A DNA stretch of 64,000 bases. Origin: Legionellaceae bacterium (GTDB taxonomy: Bacteria; Pseudomonadota; Gammaproteobacteria; Legionellales; Legionellaceae). Shown in pieces: positions 24,504 through 32,923 of the stretch. Below the pieces are notes generated by a model. That model was not told where the DNA came from, did no database searches, and worked only from the letters and a program-made list of their open reading frames with translations. The stretch spans positions 1 through 64,000 of the forward strand of contig JAFIFT010000005.1 of assembly GCA_020831865.1 (NCBI GenBank). The letters are read 5' to 3'. Every line of letters starts with the position of its first letter. Position 1 is the first letter of the stretch. The position numbers and the translations under genes are program-made.

Positions 24504-25523
24504 ATGACAAAGTGCCCCAAGAATTGTAGCTTTATCAAAGCCACACATCCAAGATTAAATGTTGATGAGGCACTAGTCGATCAGTTAATTAAGGAAAATC
24601 CTTTAAATAACATCATTATCAGTAAACTGATTAATAAAAAAACAAGAAAAAGTGATTACAAACCCGATCCGTTTGATATCAATGAAATCAATGCCATCCT
24701 TGCTGAGTCTAAAGGGGAGTTGAAGAATCTGTTTCAATTTGCATTTTTCTCAGGATTGCGTGTTTCTGAGCTAATTGGCTTGCGTTGGCGGGATATTGAC
24801 TGGGCGAATGGCATTATTAAGGTTGAAGAAGCTGTGGTTGCCAAAGAAGCAAAAGGGCCTAAAACAGAAGCAGGAATCAGAGAGGCAATGTTGTTGCCAC
24901 CAGCAAGGGATGCGCTATTGGCTCAAAAAACATATACTTTCAAACATCAAAACAGGGTCTTTTATAATCCAAGAACCCAAAAGCCATGGGAAACATCACA
25001 GCAGATACGCCGAACGGCATGGACTTATATATTACAAAGAGCGGGTGTTCGTTATCGAAACCCCTATCAAACACGTCATACCTTTGCATCGATGATGCTC
25101 TCTCAGGGTGAAAATATTATGTGGGTTTCAAAACAATTAGGTCACGTTGATGTGGAAATGGTGATCAAAACTTATGGCCGTTGGATACCTGATCAGTCTA
25201 CTCAAACAGGCTATCGTCCGGTGCATAATTGGGGTGATCATTTAACGAAAACGGTGCCGATATGGTGCCGCGATAATGAGAATGGTGAAAAAGATATTGA
25301 TAAATCAACAAGTTATATGGTGGAGGCGGCGGGAATTGAACCCGCGACAATTTCTCGTAACCTATTGATTTATATATGCCTAATTTTATACTGGTCTATT
25401 CTGGGGCGTAAATGGGACATTTTTGATGCTTTTTCTCTAACCCCTAAAATCATAAGCTGCGATCTCACATTTAAGCGTATTAACTTTAAACAGTTTCTCG
25501 ATTTTATGCAATTTACTCTCTGA
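24504..25523 (+). pseudogene. Tyrosine integrase lacking its N-terminal half
   Basis: From 'VDQLIKENPLNNIIISKLI' the protein aligns with residues ~180 onward of the complete integrase at 27427-28632. It keeps the catalytic core: R in 'FFSGLRVSELIGL', 'YQTRHTFASMML' (H-x-x-R region), 'QLGHVD' and Y in 'IKTYGRWIP'. The arm- and core-binding domains (~170 residues) are missing. The frame runs through the right attachment repeat, adding 'MVEAAGIEPATISRN' and about 45 further residues. It was the integrase of the 7.5-25.3 kb island and is probably dead. Confidence 0.8.
25300..25370 (-). repeat. Right attachment-site-like repeat (tmRNA 3' end)
   Basis: On the minus strand the segment reads CGCGG-GTTCAAT-T-CCCGC followed by CGCCTCCACCA, which fits the T-arm and acceptor 3' strand of a tmRNA, with flanking arms ATAAATCAACA and ATTGATT. 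It matches 7465-7536 in sequence and orientation. It lies inside the 3' end of the truncated integrase frame, the usual place for an attachment site. No 5' half of tmRNA is found in the following 400 bases, so this is a copied 3' end, not the gene. Confidence 0.6.
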
Positions 25524-25635
25524 ACTTAACAAAAAGTGTTGAGTTTATAAAGTGAATTGCATTGAGGTCATTATAAATGCAGCCAAAAATCCTTTAATAA
25601 TAACGATAGTACGTGTTAAGGTTTCTATTGCTTGC

Positions 25636-25673
25636 TTGCTTCTTCGATTAATGTAACATATAATTTACATTAA
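25636..25673 (+). promoter_or_regulatory. hipBA promoter overlapped by an operator
   Basis: TTGCTT (25636-25641), 17 bases, TATAAT (25659-25664) forms a good sigma-70 promoter. The -10 box lies inside a perfect inverted repeat, TTAATGTAA-CATATAAT-TTACATTAA (25648-25673). A second, imperfect repeat (TTTAGTGT ... ACACATTAAA, about 25678-25706) follows before the start codon. HipB proteins repress their own operon, so these are probable HipB sites. The preceding 25524-25635 contains no gene. Confidence 0.6.
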
Positions 25674-25714
25674 ATAGTTTAGTGTAAAATTTGTGACACA
25701 TTAAAGGTTAAGCA

Positions 25715-26050
25715 ATGAGTAAAAAAACACATTTGCCCATTCCGGTACAGAAAGTTTTAAGAATATTAGGCAAGAATATTGGTGATGCGCGCCGCCGTCG
25801 TCGTATAGCTATGGAGCTTATGTCTGAACGTTGCGGTTTTTCTCGGCCCACTTTATCCAGAATTGAAAAAGGCGATCCAAACGTATCTATGGGTGCATAT
25901 GCATCTGCTCTTTTTGTTTTAGGGATGTCTGAGCAATTGGCACGCGTTGCTGATGCCTCTCACGATATTGTCGGGCGTGAGCTTGAAGAAGAAAGCCTTC
26001 CTAAAAGAATCCGATCGCCACAAGCTAATAAAGGGGAGGCAAATGAGTAG
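25715..26050 (+). CDS. hipB: HipB-like antitoxin/repressor
   Basis: 111 residues with an XRE helix-turn-helix: 'IGDARRRRRIAMELMSERCGFSRPTLSRIEKGDPNVSMGAYASAL' (about 24-68). The C-terminal tail is charged. It overlaps the hipA start (ATG 26043) by 8 bases, the usual antitoxin-first order. It should neutralise HipA and repress the operon through the palindromes upstream. A basic N-terminus precedes the HTH. Confidence 0.85.
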   Translation: MSKKTHLPIPVQKVLRILGKNIGDARRRRRIAMELMSERCGFSRPTLSRIEKGDPNVSMGAYASALFVLGMSEQLARVADASHDIVGRELEEESLPKRIRSPQANKGEANE

Positions 26051-27287
26051 CCAAGAAATTTATGTTTCGATTGATCTCGGCGAAAAAACGCACAAGGTTG
26101 GCAAGCTCTGGTTTCATCAGCGTGGTGCCAGGCAAAGTGCGTCTTTTGAATATGATCCTCAATGGCTGAAACATTCGGAAAAGTTTGCTCTTGATCCAGC
26201 GCTTCAATTAACCTCTGGCGCATTTCATACCACACCAGACCAGATTTTATTCGGTGCTATTGGTGATTCGGCGCCTGATCGCTGGGGTCGTGTGTTGATG
26301 CGCCGAGCAGAAAGTGTGCGTGCTAAATCAATGTCAGAGACAGCAAGAACACTGTCAGAAGTAGATTATCTGTTAGGCGTTAATGATGAAGCTCGACAGG
26401 GCGCACTACGTTTCTCACTACAAGATGGCGGGCCTTACTTAACCCCAAAAGATAAAGAAAGCATACCACCTTTAATCAGCCTACCTCGATTACTTTCTGC
26501 AACGGAACATTATCTTAATGACGAGGAAACAGCTGAAGATTTGAAGATATTATTGGCACCTGGGTCATCTCTTGGCGGGGCTCGGCCTAAAGCATCGGTC
26601 AGAGATAAGGACGGTCATCTTGCAATCGCTAAATTTCCAAAAAAAGATGATGAATTTAACGTGGTTGTCTGGGAAGCTGTTGCGCTGACCCTTGCAGAAA
26701 CAGCGGGTATGAAAACAACCGATTGGCGTTTGGAAACAATCATGGACAAACCGGTGTTGATTCTGCGCCGTTTTGACCGTCACGAAGGTCAGCGTGTTCC
26801 ATTCTTATCTGCAATGAGTATGTTAGGTGCAAAAGATAATGACCCCCACAGCTATCTTGAAATCGCTTATGCCATTACTCAACACGGTGCAAATCCAAAC
26901 AGTGATTTAGAAGAGCTGTGGCGGCGTATCATCTTTACCGTGCTGATTTCAAACACAGACGATCATTTAAGAAATCACGGTTTTTTATATGAACGTCATA
27001 AAGGTTGGCGATTGTCGCCTGCCTATGATGTCAACCCAACCCCCGTTGAAATGAAAGCACGGATGTTATCAACGTCGATAGATTATGATGATCCAACAGC
27101 CTCTATTGATTTGGCGCTTTCCGTTATAAAAGAGTTTCGGATAAAAAAAGCAAGAGCACTTGAAATCATAAAAGAGGTTGCGTTAGCTGTAAGTAAATGG
27201 CGTTCGGTTGCAACTCAATTTGGTTTGACAAAAAGGGAGATTGACCGCATGGCTTCAGCTTTTGAACATGAAGATTCAATGAAATAA
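26043..27287 (+). CDS. hipA: HipA-like serine/threonine kinase toxin
   Basis: 414 residues from ATG 26043, which overlaps the end of hipB; an upstream in-frame start at 25947 would read through hipB and is rejected. HipA features: N-terminal 'GAIGDSAPDRWGRVLMRRAE', the P-loop-like 'SSLGGARPKASV' with nucleotide-binding Lys in 'AIAKFP', and the catalytic 'ISNTDDHLRNHGFLY' followed by 'LSPAYDVNP'. HipA kinases phosphorylate glutamyl-tRNA synthetase or related targets and induce dormancy. The gene lies between an island repeat and the ICE integrase. Confidence 0.88.
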   Translation: MSSQEIYVSIDLGEKTHKVGKLWFHQRGARQSASFEYDPQWLKHSEKFALDPALQLTSGAFHTTPDQILFGAIGDSAPDRWGRVLMRRAESVRAKSMSETARTLSEVDYLLGVNDEARQGALRFSLQDGGPYLTPKDKESIPPLISLPRLLSATEHYLNDEETAEDLKILLAPGSSLGGARPKASVRDKDGHLAIAKFPKKDDEFNVVVWEAVALTLAETAGMKTTDWRLETIMDKPVLILRRFDRHEGQRVPFLSAMSMLGAKDNDPHSYLEIAYAITQHGANPNSDLEELWRRIIFTVLISNTDDHLRNHGFLYERHKGWRLSPAYDVNPTPVEMKARMLSTSIDYDDPTASIDLALSVIKEFRIKKARALEIIKEVALAVSKWRSVATQFGLTKREIDRMASAFEHEDSMK

Positions 27288-27314
27288 GAATCTGATTTGC
27301 ATCGGTTTCAAATT

Positions 27315-27414
27315 CCAATCAAGAAATAAAAAGTTATTTACCTATTGTATTTAAAGGGTTTTTTGTCAATACAATAGCTTAAATAGGCCTTAGAATCAAA
27401 ACCCAATCAAGAAA
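27315..27414. repeat. Direct repeats flanking a perfect inverted repeat beside the ICE integrase
   Basis: CCAATCAAGAAA occurs at 27315-27326 and 27403-27414. Between the copies is CTATTGTATT (27342-27351), a 16-base loop, and AATACAATAG (27368-27377), a perfect 10-base inverted repeat. The block lies directly after the integrase stop codon. Its layout resembles arm-type integrase sites around a core, or a bidirectional terminator between convergent hipA and int. Which is correct cannot be read from the sequence. Confidence 0.4.
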
Positions 27415-27426
27415 ATTTACTTGGGA

Positions 27427-28632
27427 CTATTTTTTAACTTGACCAGTCAATGGCGAGGACCAGTCATTAACTGTTGTATATCCTGCTAAAGTAGATGTAT
27501 CAGGAATCCATCTACCATAATTTTTGATAATCATTTCTGTATCTTTATGTCCCATTTGCTTGGCAACCCATAAGGAGTTTTCACCAGCAGAAAGCATCAT
27601 CGAAGCATAAGTATGACGGGTTTGATATGGGTTGCGGTAGCGTACACCGGCTTTTTTTAAGATATGTGCCCAGCAGGTTTTTCGAATTTGACCGTCTGTT
27701 TCCCAAGGTGTATTGGTGCGAGGGTTATAAAAAACGCGGCCCCCTTCCAGAAAAGTAAATTTCTTTTGATTTTGCAGCGCTTCCAACGCTGGTGGTAGTA
27801 ACAGCACATCACGCTTTCCAGATTTTGTTTTAGTGCCTTTTTCTTTTTTAAGAACAACAGCCCTTGATACTCTTATAATCCCATTTAACCAATCGATATC
27901 GCCCCATTCTAAAGCAATAAGCTCCGATGTACGTAAGCCACTATAAAAAGCGAATTGGAATAGATTCCTGGCTTGATCTTTTGCTTCATAAAGGATGGCT
28001 TTTATTTCATCCTGATTAAATGGATCGACCTCCCAATTGCTGCTGCGAGTCTTCTTATCAACCAACTTAGATAAAACCAATCTATCCAATGGGTTGGAGG
28101 TAATCATGCCATCATTTAATGCTTGATCTAATGTGTTTCTTAAAGGGGTTAGAATATTTCGTATGGTTTTAAGCGTCAATTCAAGCTTTGTCACATAATT
28201 ACGAATCATCATAGATGACAAATCTTTGACAGGAATATCGCCAAATGCCGGGTATAAATGGGCTTCACACGCCTTCCTATAACCATTAAAGGTACTGGGT
28301 TCAAGCGTCTTTTCAGCAATTTCCATATATTCTTCAAGCAATTCACCAACAGTAGATTTCACCACTGAATAGCCAAACATTTTTGATCTTTGTGAGTTTG
28401 GGAAATAATCCTGATAATTAAACGTACCCACGCTTATGGCGTTTAGAATTTCCCCCCTTAACCTTTCGGCATATTTTATATTTGCCTTGGTTGGTTCAAT
28501 CTTCAACGTCTCACGACATCTTACGCCACGATAAGTAAAGTCGATTCTAATACATTTACTTGAATCAAGTTCCCGAACACTTATCCCGCGCGCAACCGGA
28601 TATTCGTTGCTTTGTTGCCGTTTTCCACCCAT
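27427..28632 (-). CDS. int: Tyrosine integrase of the conjugative element
   Basis: 401 residues. An N-terminal arm-DNA-binding segment (residues ~15-50: 'GISVRELDSSKCIRIDFTYR') of the DUF3596 type is followed by a SAM-like core-binding domain (about 85-175) and a catalytic domain with 'FYSGLRTSELIAL' (R), 'YQTRHTYASMML' (H-x-x-R region), 'QMGHKD' and 'IKNYGRWIP' (Tyr). It is complete and a close relative of the truncated integrase at 24504-25523. It overlaps the excisionase gene by about 50 bases. It should integrate and, with the excisionase, release the element. Confidence 0.92.
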   Translation of the reverse strand: MGGKRQQSNEYPVARGISVRELDSSKCIRIDFTYRGVRCRETLKIEPTKANIKYAERLRGEILNAISVGTFNYQDYFPNSQRSKMFGYSVVKSTVGELLEEYMEIAEKTLEPSTFNGYRKACEAHLYPAFGDIPVKDLSSMMIRNYVTKLELTLKTIRNILTPLRNTLDQALNDGMITSNPLDRLVLSKLVDKKTRSSNWEVDPFNQDEIKAILYEAKDQARNLFQFAFYSGLRTSELIALEWGDIDWLNGIIRVSRAVVLKKEKGTKTKSGKRDVLLLPPALEALQNQKKFTFLEGGRVFYNPRTNTPWETDGQIRKTCWAHILKKAGVRYRNPYQTRHTYASMMLSAGENSLWVAKQMGHKDTEMIIKNYGRWIPDTSTLAGYTTVNDWSSPLTGQVKK

Positions 28633-28787
28633 CGCTCAACCTCAACTAAATTGATCCATATATTACCATCTGGTCCTATTTTACATTGTACACCATCTAA
28701 CCACATGCCGCGCTTTCGTTTGGCGTGAACTGCATTAGACGTGTCACCAGAAATTTCACAATATTTTTTTAATTTTACCCAGTTCAT
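28581..28787 (-). CDS. xis: Excisionase-like protein
   Basis: 68 residues from ATG 28787 (AAGGA about 10 bases upstream). 'MNWVKLKKYCEISGDTSNAVHAKRKRGMWLDG' followed by 'GPDGNIWINLVEVERWVE' is the winged-helix pattern of phage excisionases, which bend attachment-site DNA for excision. The 3' end overlaps the start of int, a typical arrangement that couples their expression. Confidence 0.75.
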   Translation of the reverse strand: MNWVKLKKYCEISGDTSNAVHAKRKRGMWLDGVQCKIGPDGNIWINLVEVERWVENGNKATNIRLRAG

Positions 28788-28821
28788 AATCAAAATTTCC
28801 TTCTTCTTTTTGTTAAACCAA

Positions 28822-29061
28822 CTACCCAACAAGAGAGCAGTTTTCCCTGTTTATATTTATTTCAAGAATGATCTGATATAGCTTCATCAATTCAACTTCA
28901 GATTTAAAGTTAATCGGCACTGAGCCGTGACAATATATCATCCGAATATTATCCAGTGATGAATGCGACAATTGTGCGATATGCTTTAACGTGTAATGAG
29001 TTGAGTCCAATATGTATTGGATCATCCCTTGATAGATTGTTACCTTGGAGTGGTTTGTCAT
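28822..29061 (-). CDS. Small putative HTH regulator
   Basis: 79 residues. 'YTLKHIAQLSHSSLDNIRMIYCHGSVPINFKSEVELMKLY' looks like a Cro-type helix-turn-helix. It lies upstream of xis-int on the same strand and diverges from the repressor at 29309, the place where phages and ICEs carry an early regulator. No exact family is recognised. Confidence 0.5.
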   Translation of the reverse strand: MTNHSKVTIYQGMIQYILDSTHYTLKHIAQLSHSSLDNIRMIYCHGSVPINFKSEVELMKLYQIILEININRENCSLVG

Positions 29062-29253
29062 TTTAGCTCCCTTAATCCTAAATTCTTATTATTACTCATC
29101 AATAAAAGCGTTAACTTTCCTGTTACTTACTTTTGCATTAATAGAAACACTCGATAAAAGCATATTTCAAATTACCACAAAGATCAACTTCGAGTTGCAA
29201 TAAAATAAACTTTAAATAAATTAATATTTTAAATTTAACAAATGCTGAAATTA

Positions 29254-29282
29254 TTGAACATAATAAACAATGAAGATATACT
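29254..29282 (+). promoter_or_regulatory. Sigma-70 promoter of the 29.3 kb repressor
   Basis: TTGAAC (29254-29259), 17 bases, TATACT (29277-29282), 26 bases before the TTG start codon at 29309. The match to consensus is good and the spacing ideal. Confidence 0.6.
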
Positions 29283-29308
29283 GATCCTATATTGAATAGG
29301 AGTATCAA

Positions 29309-29821
29309 TTGGAAAGAGAACATTTTGTTCGAGGTTTTGCTAGGAGGCTTACAGCCCTGATGCAGAAAGAGAATCTCGGATCAACCAAATCCAAAGCCGG
29401 TGTCAAAATCAGTAAACTCGCTGAGGTTAGCGGGTGCTCGCAGCAAATGGCAAGACGTTATGCTCTAGGTGAGGCGCTGCCTGACGTTGACGCTACCTAC
29501 AAAATTGCTAAATGGCTGAAGGTATCTCCTGGTTGGCTTTTGTATGGCGAAGAAGGTGAAATACCCAATAATATTGGCCAAACCAATTTAATTCAGATCG
29601 AACCAGATTTGCTTGAATACATTCTCTCAAAATGTGCGCCATTATTCGATATTACCAAAAACAGACAAGAACTTATCAGCTATATCATGGACATTATCCA
29701 TGATGCGACACATATAGAAGCTGAACATAAGGAAATTTTAAAAGTCATAGATATGTCTATAAACTCCATTACACGCTTTCATGGAATTAAAGATGATGTA
29801 CGAAGTAAAACAGCAGGTTGA
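29309..29821 (+). CDS. CI-type HTH repressor
   Basis: 170 residues from a TTG start, supported by AGGAG 6 bases upstream. The N-terminal ~75 residues hold an XRE helix-turn-helix ('KISKLAEVSGCSQQMARRYALGEALPDVDATYKIAKWLKVSPGWLLYGE'). The C-terminal part has no S24 peptidase features. It diverges from the regulator-xis-int operon and so is a candidate repressor of excision. It is followed, with a small overlap, by a LuxR-sensor-like gene, PDF and MFS genes. Confidence 0.75.
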   Translation: MEREHFVRGFARRLTALMQKENLGSTKSKAGVKISKLAEVSGCSQQMARRYALGEALPDVDATYKIAKWLKVSPGWLLYGEEGEIPNNIGQTNLIQIEPDLLEYILSKCAPLFDITKNRQELISYIMDIIHDATHIEAEHKEILKVIDMSINSITRFHGIKDDVRSKTAG

Positions 29822-30404
29822 GCATTTAGCTGGCCAAGACCAAAAAATTACATTGCACCCAGATGCCATTGAGATTTTATTTGAAAATCGCCGGTTAATA
29901 AAAAATGTTTTCTTAAATCTTCAAGGATTATATGGGATTACTCACATGGGAATGGCTTGTATAGACCCTTCTCATGAATTAATGGTGTTTTCAACAACAC
30001 CTAATATTGAGTGTAATCTTATCCATCAAAACTTATGGACAAATGATCATTGTTTTATCCCTGACTTAGCAAATAAAAACGCATTACTTTGGTGGGATTA
30101 CCAAGACGAGAATATTGAAAAAATCAAACTAAAGAACAACCGTCTTAAATTGGGCATGACGATTTTTAGGCCGATCGGTGATTTTTTCTTTATGTATTCT
30201 TTCGCAACTAATGAGGTAGCAGAAGGGTTGCGTCAATTTTATAATGACAACTTGTTTGGTTTGATTGATATGGGTGACTATTTCTATAAATCACTCAGAG
30301 AATTATATAGTAGCTATGCTTTGAACCATGTACCGCCACAGTTAAAAGAATTTAACTCCAAAGCATCGGCACTAAATATTAAACCTTTCCTGCGCTTAGT
30401 GTAG
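29793..30404 (+). CDS. LuxR autoinducer-binding-like sensor without HTH
   Basis: 203 residues from ATG 29793 (GGA 7 bases upstream; 29781 also possible). 'GITHMGMACIDPSHELMVFSTTPNIECNLIHQNLWTNDHCF' and 'LKLGMTIFRPIGDFFFMYSFATN' recall the autoinducer-binding or PAS-like fold of LuxR proteins, but no C-terminal helix-turn-helix is present. The assignment is weak. It overlaps the repressor gene and is followed by peptide deformylase, so it is in the same operon. Confidence 0.35.
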   Translation: MMYEVKQQVEHLAGQDQKITLHPDAIEILFENRRLIKNVFLNLQGLYGITHMGMACIDPSHELMVFSTTPNIECNLIHQNLWTNDHCFIPDLANKNALLWWDYQDENIEKIKLKNNRLKLGMTIFRPIGDFFFMYSFATNEVAEGLRQFYNDNLFGLIDMGDYFYKSLRELYSSYALNHVPPQLKEFNSKASALNIKPFLRLV

Positions 30405-30430
30405 GAAATAAAAAATTAAGGTGATTGGAT

Positions 30431-30979
30431 ATGGAACAATACGAAATCATTAAATTAGGAAATCCGCTTTTACGACAAAAAGCCGAAGCTATTAGAGAGG
30501 AAGAGTTTGGTTCAAAAGAGCTTAAGCAGTTAGAGCAAACTTTATTTGAAGTGATGAAAGCAGAAAATGGTTTGGGTTTAGCTGCCCCTCAAATAGGGAT
30601 TAGCAGACGGGCGCTTGTATTTGGCATGGAAAAACATCCAGTCCATACTCATTTGTCTGAAATTCCGTTTACTATTTTATTTAACCCTTCCTATGAGCCA
30701 CTTTCAGAAGAATGCGTTGAGGATTATGAAGGATGTTTGAGTGTTGGTACGCTTCGTGGAAAAGTATTGCGATATAAGCATATTCGTTATCGAGGATATG
30801 ATGTCAATGGTCAATTGATAGAGCGGGAAGTGTCTGATTTGCATGCTCGCGTTCTGCAGCATGAATACGATCATTTAGAAGGGGTAATTTTTTTGGATAA
30901 AGTTACAGATGTTAACTCACTAGGTTTTCATGATGAATTGGTCCGATCAGGTGAGCTTAAAGCAAGAAAAGCTGCGTAA
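30431..30979 (+). CDS. def: Peptide deformylase
   Basis: 182 residues from ATG 30431 (AAGGTGA at 6-7 bases). All three signature motifs are intact: 'G47-LGLAAPQIG' (motif 1), 'E100-GCLS' (motif 2, metal-binding Cys102) and 'H144-EYDH148' (motif 3, HExxH-like). It removes the formyl group from nascent proteins. This is certainly an accessory copy, since every bacterium already has the housekeeping one. Extra copies on mobile elements could give resistance to PDF inhibitors; that is inference. Six bases separate it from the MFS gene. Confidence 0.92.
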   Translation: MEQYEIIKLGNPLLRQKAEAIREEEFGSKELKQLEQTLFEVMKAENGLGLAAPQIGISRRALVFGMEKHPVHTHLSEIPFTILFNPSYEPLSEECVEDYEGCLSVGTLRGKVLRYKHIRYRGYDVNGQLIEREVSDLHARVLQHEYDHLEGVIFLDKVTDVNSLGFHDELVRSGELKARKAA

Positions 30980-30985
30980 ATTTAC

Positions 30986-32272
30986 ATGTTCAAATCTTCC
31001 AAAAAAATTGTCATTAGCGGTGCCATCGGTAACGCCCTTGAAATGTACGATTATGTGATATGGGGACTATTCTCCGTCTTTTTATCCAAAGAATTTTTGC
31101 CACCAAATTCCGATTTATCTGATCTTTTTGTCTTATTCCTGATTACCTACTTTTTAAGACCAGTGGGTAGCTTACTGGGCGGTATGCTAGCCGATCAAGC
31201 TGGTCGCAAACGAGTTTTGACGCTTAGCATTGTAATGATGGGTATTTGTACGGCCTTAATTGGCGTTCTGCCATCTTATAGTCAAATTGGTGTCATATCG
31301 GTTTACCTCCTTATGTTCATCAGGCTGATACAGGTATTTTCTGTTGGAAGCGAATACATTAGCTCTGTATCTTTACTCATTGAGAGCTGTGAAAAAAATA
31401 AGAAAGGCTATTTTGGTTCATGGGCTGCTTTTGGTATTAATGCCGGCATGCTTGTGGCCTCCCTAACAGGTGCGTTGGTTTTATTCCTCATTGATACGCA
31501 TATACTACCGCCATGGGGTTGGCGATTCGCTTTTATTTTGGCATTTATAACCATGATGTTTGGTTTCTGGATACGCAACTCTATTCCTGAAAGCCAGGAG
31601 TTTATCTCCAATCATGCGAGAAGTGAGCAAAGATCATTATTCAAAATTTTTATAGATACTTTCAAGCAATTGAAAAAGCAGCCCCTCGAATCGTTTATTG
31701 TATTTGCGCTTGTTATGTTTGGTGTTGGCACAACGGTATTGATGTTTGTTTATGCCCCCATTCACATGACAACCGTCAACCATTTTTCTCATACTCAAGC
31801 ATTTGTAATCAACTCAGCTGGTCTCGGAGTGGTCACTGTCTTGGTTCCCCTCATGGGCATAATGTCCGATTTATATGGACGGACCCGCATCATCTTAACA
31901 GGGACCATTACTCTAATACTGTTTATTATGCCTTATATTATTTGTTTAACGACAGGCTCATTTTCACAAATATTATTGTTTCATAGCTTAATGGCCATAC
32001 CCTGCGCCAGTATTTTTGCTGTAACACCTGTGTTTATTACGGATATTTTCCCGCATTCTGTTAGATGCTCAAGCGCTAATCTAATTTATTCTATTGCAGC
32101 TGTCCTCGGTGGGGGATTTTTGCCGGTAATCGCAATAAAACTCGGGCAACAACATCATCATTATGCACCCAGTTATATTTTAATGTTTATTGGTGCGATT
32201 AGCTTGATTGCGTTGACGCTTTATGTCAGAAAAAATAATCAAAATACTAATAGGTTAATATTGGTTGAATAG
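30986..32272 (+). CDS. MFS transporter (ProP-like metabolite:H+ symporter)
   Basis: 428 residues with about 12 hydrophobic segments. The start 'GAIGNALEMYDYVIWG' and motif A 'GGMLADQAGRKRVL' match the metabolite:H+ symporter (proline/betaine, alpha-ketoglutarate) branch of the major facilitator family. A long loop near residue 215 contains 'SQEFISNHARSEQRSLFK'. It sits in the inner membrane. The substrate is unknown. Co-transcription with peptide deformylase is likely. Confidence 0.85.
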   Translation: MFKSSKKIVISGAIGNALEMYDYVIWGLFSVFLSKEFLPPNSDLSDLFVLFLITYFLRPVGSLLGGMLADQAGRKRVLTLSIVMMGICTALIGVLPSYSQIGVISVYLLMFIRLIQVFSVGSEYISSVSLLIESCEKNKKGYFGSWAAFGINAGMLVASLTGALVLFLIDTHILPPWGWRFAFILAFITMMFGFWIRNSIPESQEFISNHARSEQRSLFKIFIDTFKQLKKQPLESFIVFALVMFGVGTTVLMFVYAPIHMTTVNHFSHTQAFVINSAGLGVVTVLVPLMGIMSDLYGRTRIILTGTITLILFIMPYIICLTTGSFSQILLFHSLMAIPCASIFAVTPVFITDIFPHSVRCSSANLIYSIAAVLGGGFLPVIAIKLGQQHHHYAPSYILMFIGAISLIALTLYVRKNNQNTNRLILVE

Positions 32273-32392
32273 CATTAGTCTGAACTCCTAAGTAAAAGAA
32301 GCAGACGATAAAATATAGAGGAGAAAAGGGAATTGCAAAATTTCACTTAAAGCATTCAATAAAAATATTATTGCTTTCATGTCGCTTATCAA

Positions 32393-32911
32393 CTAAAACT
32401 TGCTTCCTATATATTTTAATAAAAGCGCTCCTAATGGCGTTATAAGTGAACACATCGTTAGCCAAGCAGCAATTTTAAATTGTGTATGCTTAATGTATGC
32501 TATTTTGGAGTTAATTACTATTTGCTTAGCATATTGTGAATCTTCCTTGGAATAAGGTTCCTTCTTATCAACTTTGTCATAATATGTTGAGAGGAATGTT
32601 TGGGGAGTTAAGCAACAAATATCACCAAAGTATAAAATATTTATATCATTTGAGCTATGGCTAAAGTTAACCCATGGTGGTGTAAGTTTTGGTAAAAAAG
32701 TACTAAGGCAAATAACCATACTCACTACCAAAAAAACCAACATCAAAATAAAAGCGGTGTCTATTAACCAATGAACGCCCACTAGTTTACAAGGGTTCTG
32801 AATTAATCCAAATGTAAATGCACCACATAAAGCCAGCAAAGCACCATTTTTAGCCTCACCATATTTTAACCAATCATCAGTTCTAGCTAATATATCTTTC
32901 AACTCTATCAT
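32393..32911 (-). CDS. pycTM: Pycsar membrane effector (PycTM, DUF5706-like)
   Basis: 172 residues with two N-terminal transmembrane segments (about 25-45 and 48-72) and one near the C-terminus (about 148-168). 'NILYFGDI' and 'YAKQIVINSKIAYIKHTQFKIAAWL' match the conserved core of DUF5706 Pycsar effectors. In Pycsar systems a phage-triggered cyclase makes cCMP or cUMP, which activates the effector to damage the membrane and abort infection. It lies 12 bases after the cyclase gene on the same strand. Confidence 0.8.
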   Translation of the reverse strand: MIELKDILARTDDWLKYGEAKNGALLALCGAFTFGLIQNPCKLVGVHWLIDTAFILMLVFLVVSMVICLSTFLPKLTPPWVNFSHSSNDINILYFGDICCLTPQTFLSTYYDKVDKKEPYSKEDSQYAKQIVINSKIAYIKHTQFKIAAWLTMCSLITPLGALLLKYIGSKF

Positions 32912-32923
32912 GGCAATTTTCCT

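Noticed and set aside
24775-25095. Second frame within the truncated integrase
   Set aside because: It is out of frame with the integrase catalytic motifs and has no independent support.
25300-25720. Full tmRNA gene at the right attachment repeat
   Set aside because: Only the 3' tRNA-like end is present. No GGGGGC-type 5' end or tag-coding region follows on the minus strand.
25947-26042. Earlier start for HipA
   Set aside because: The frame upstream of 26043 runs through hipB in another frame and encodes nothing HipA-like.
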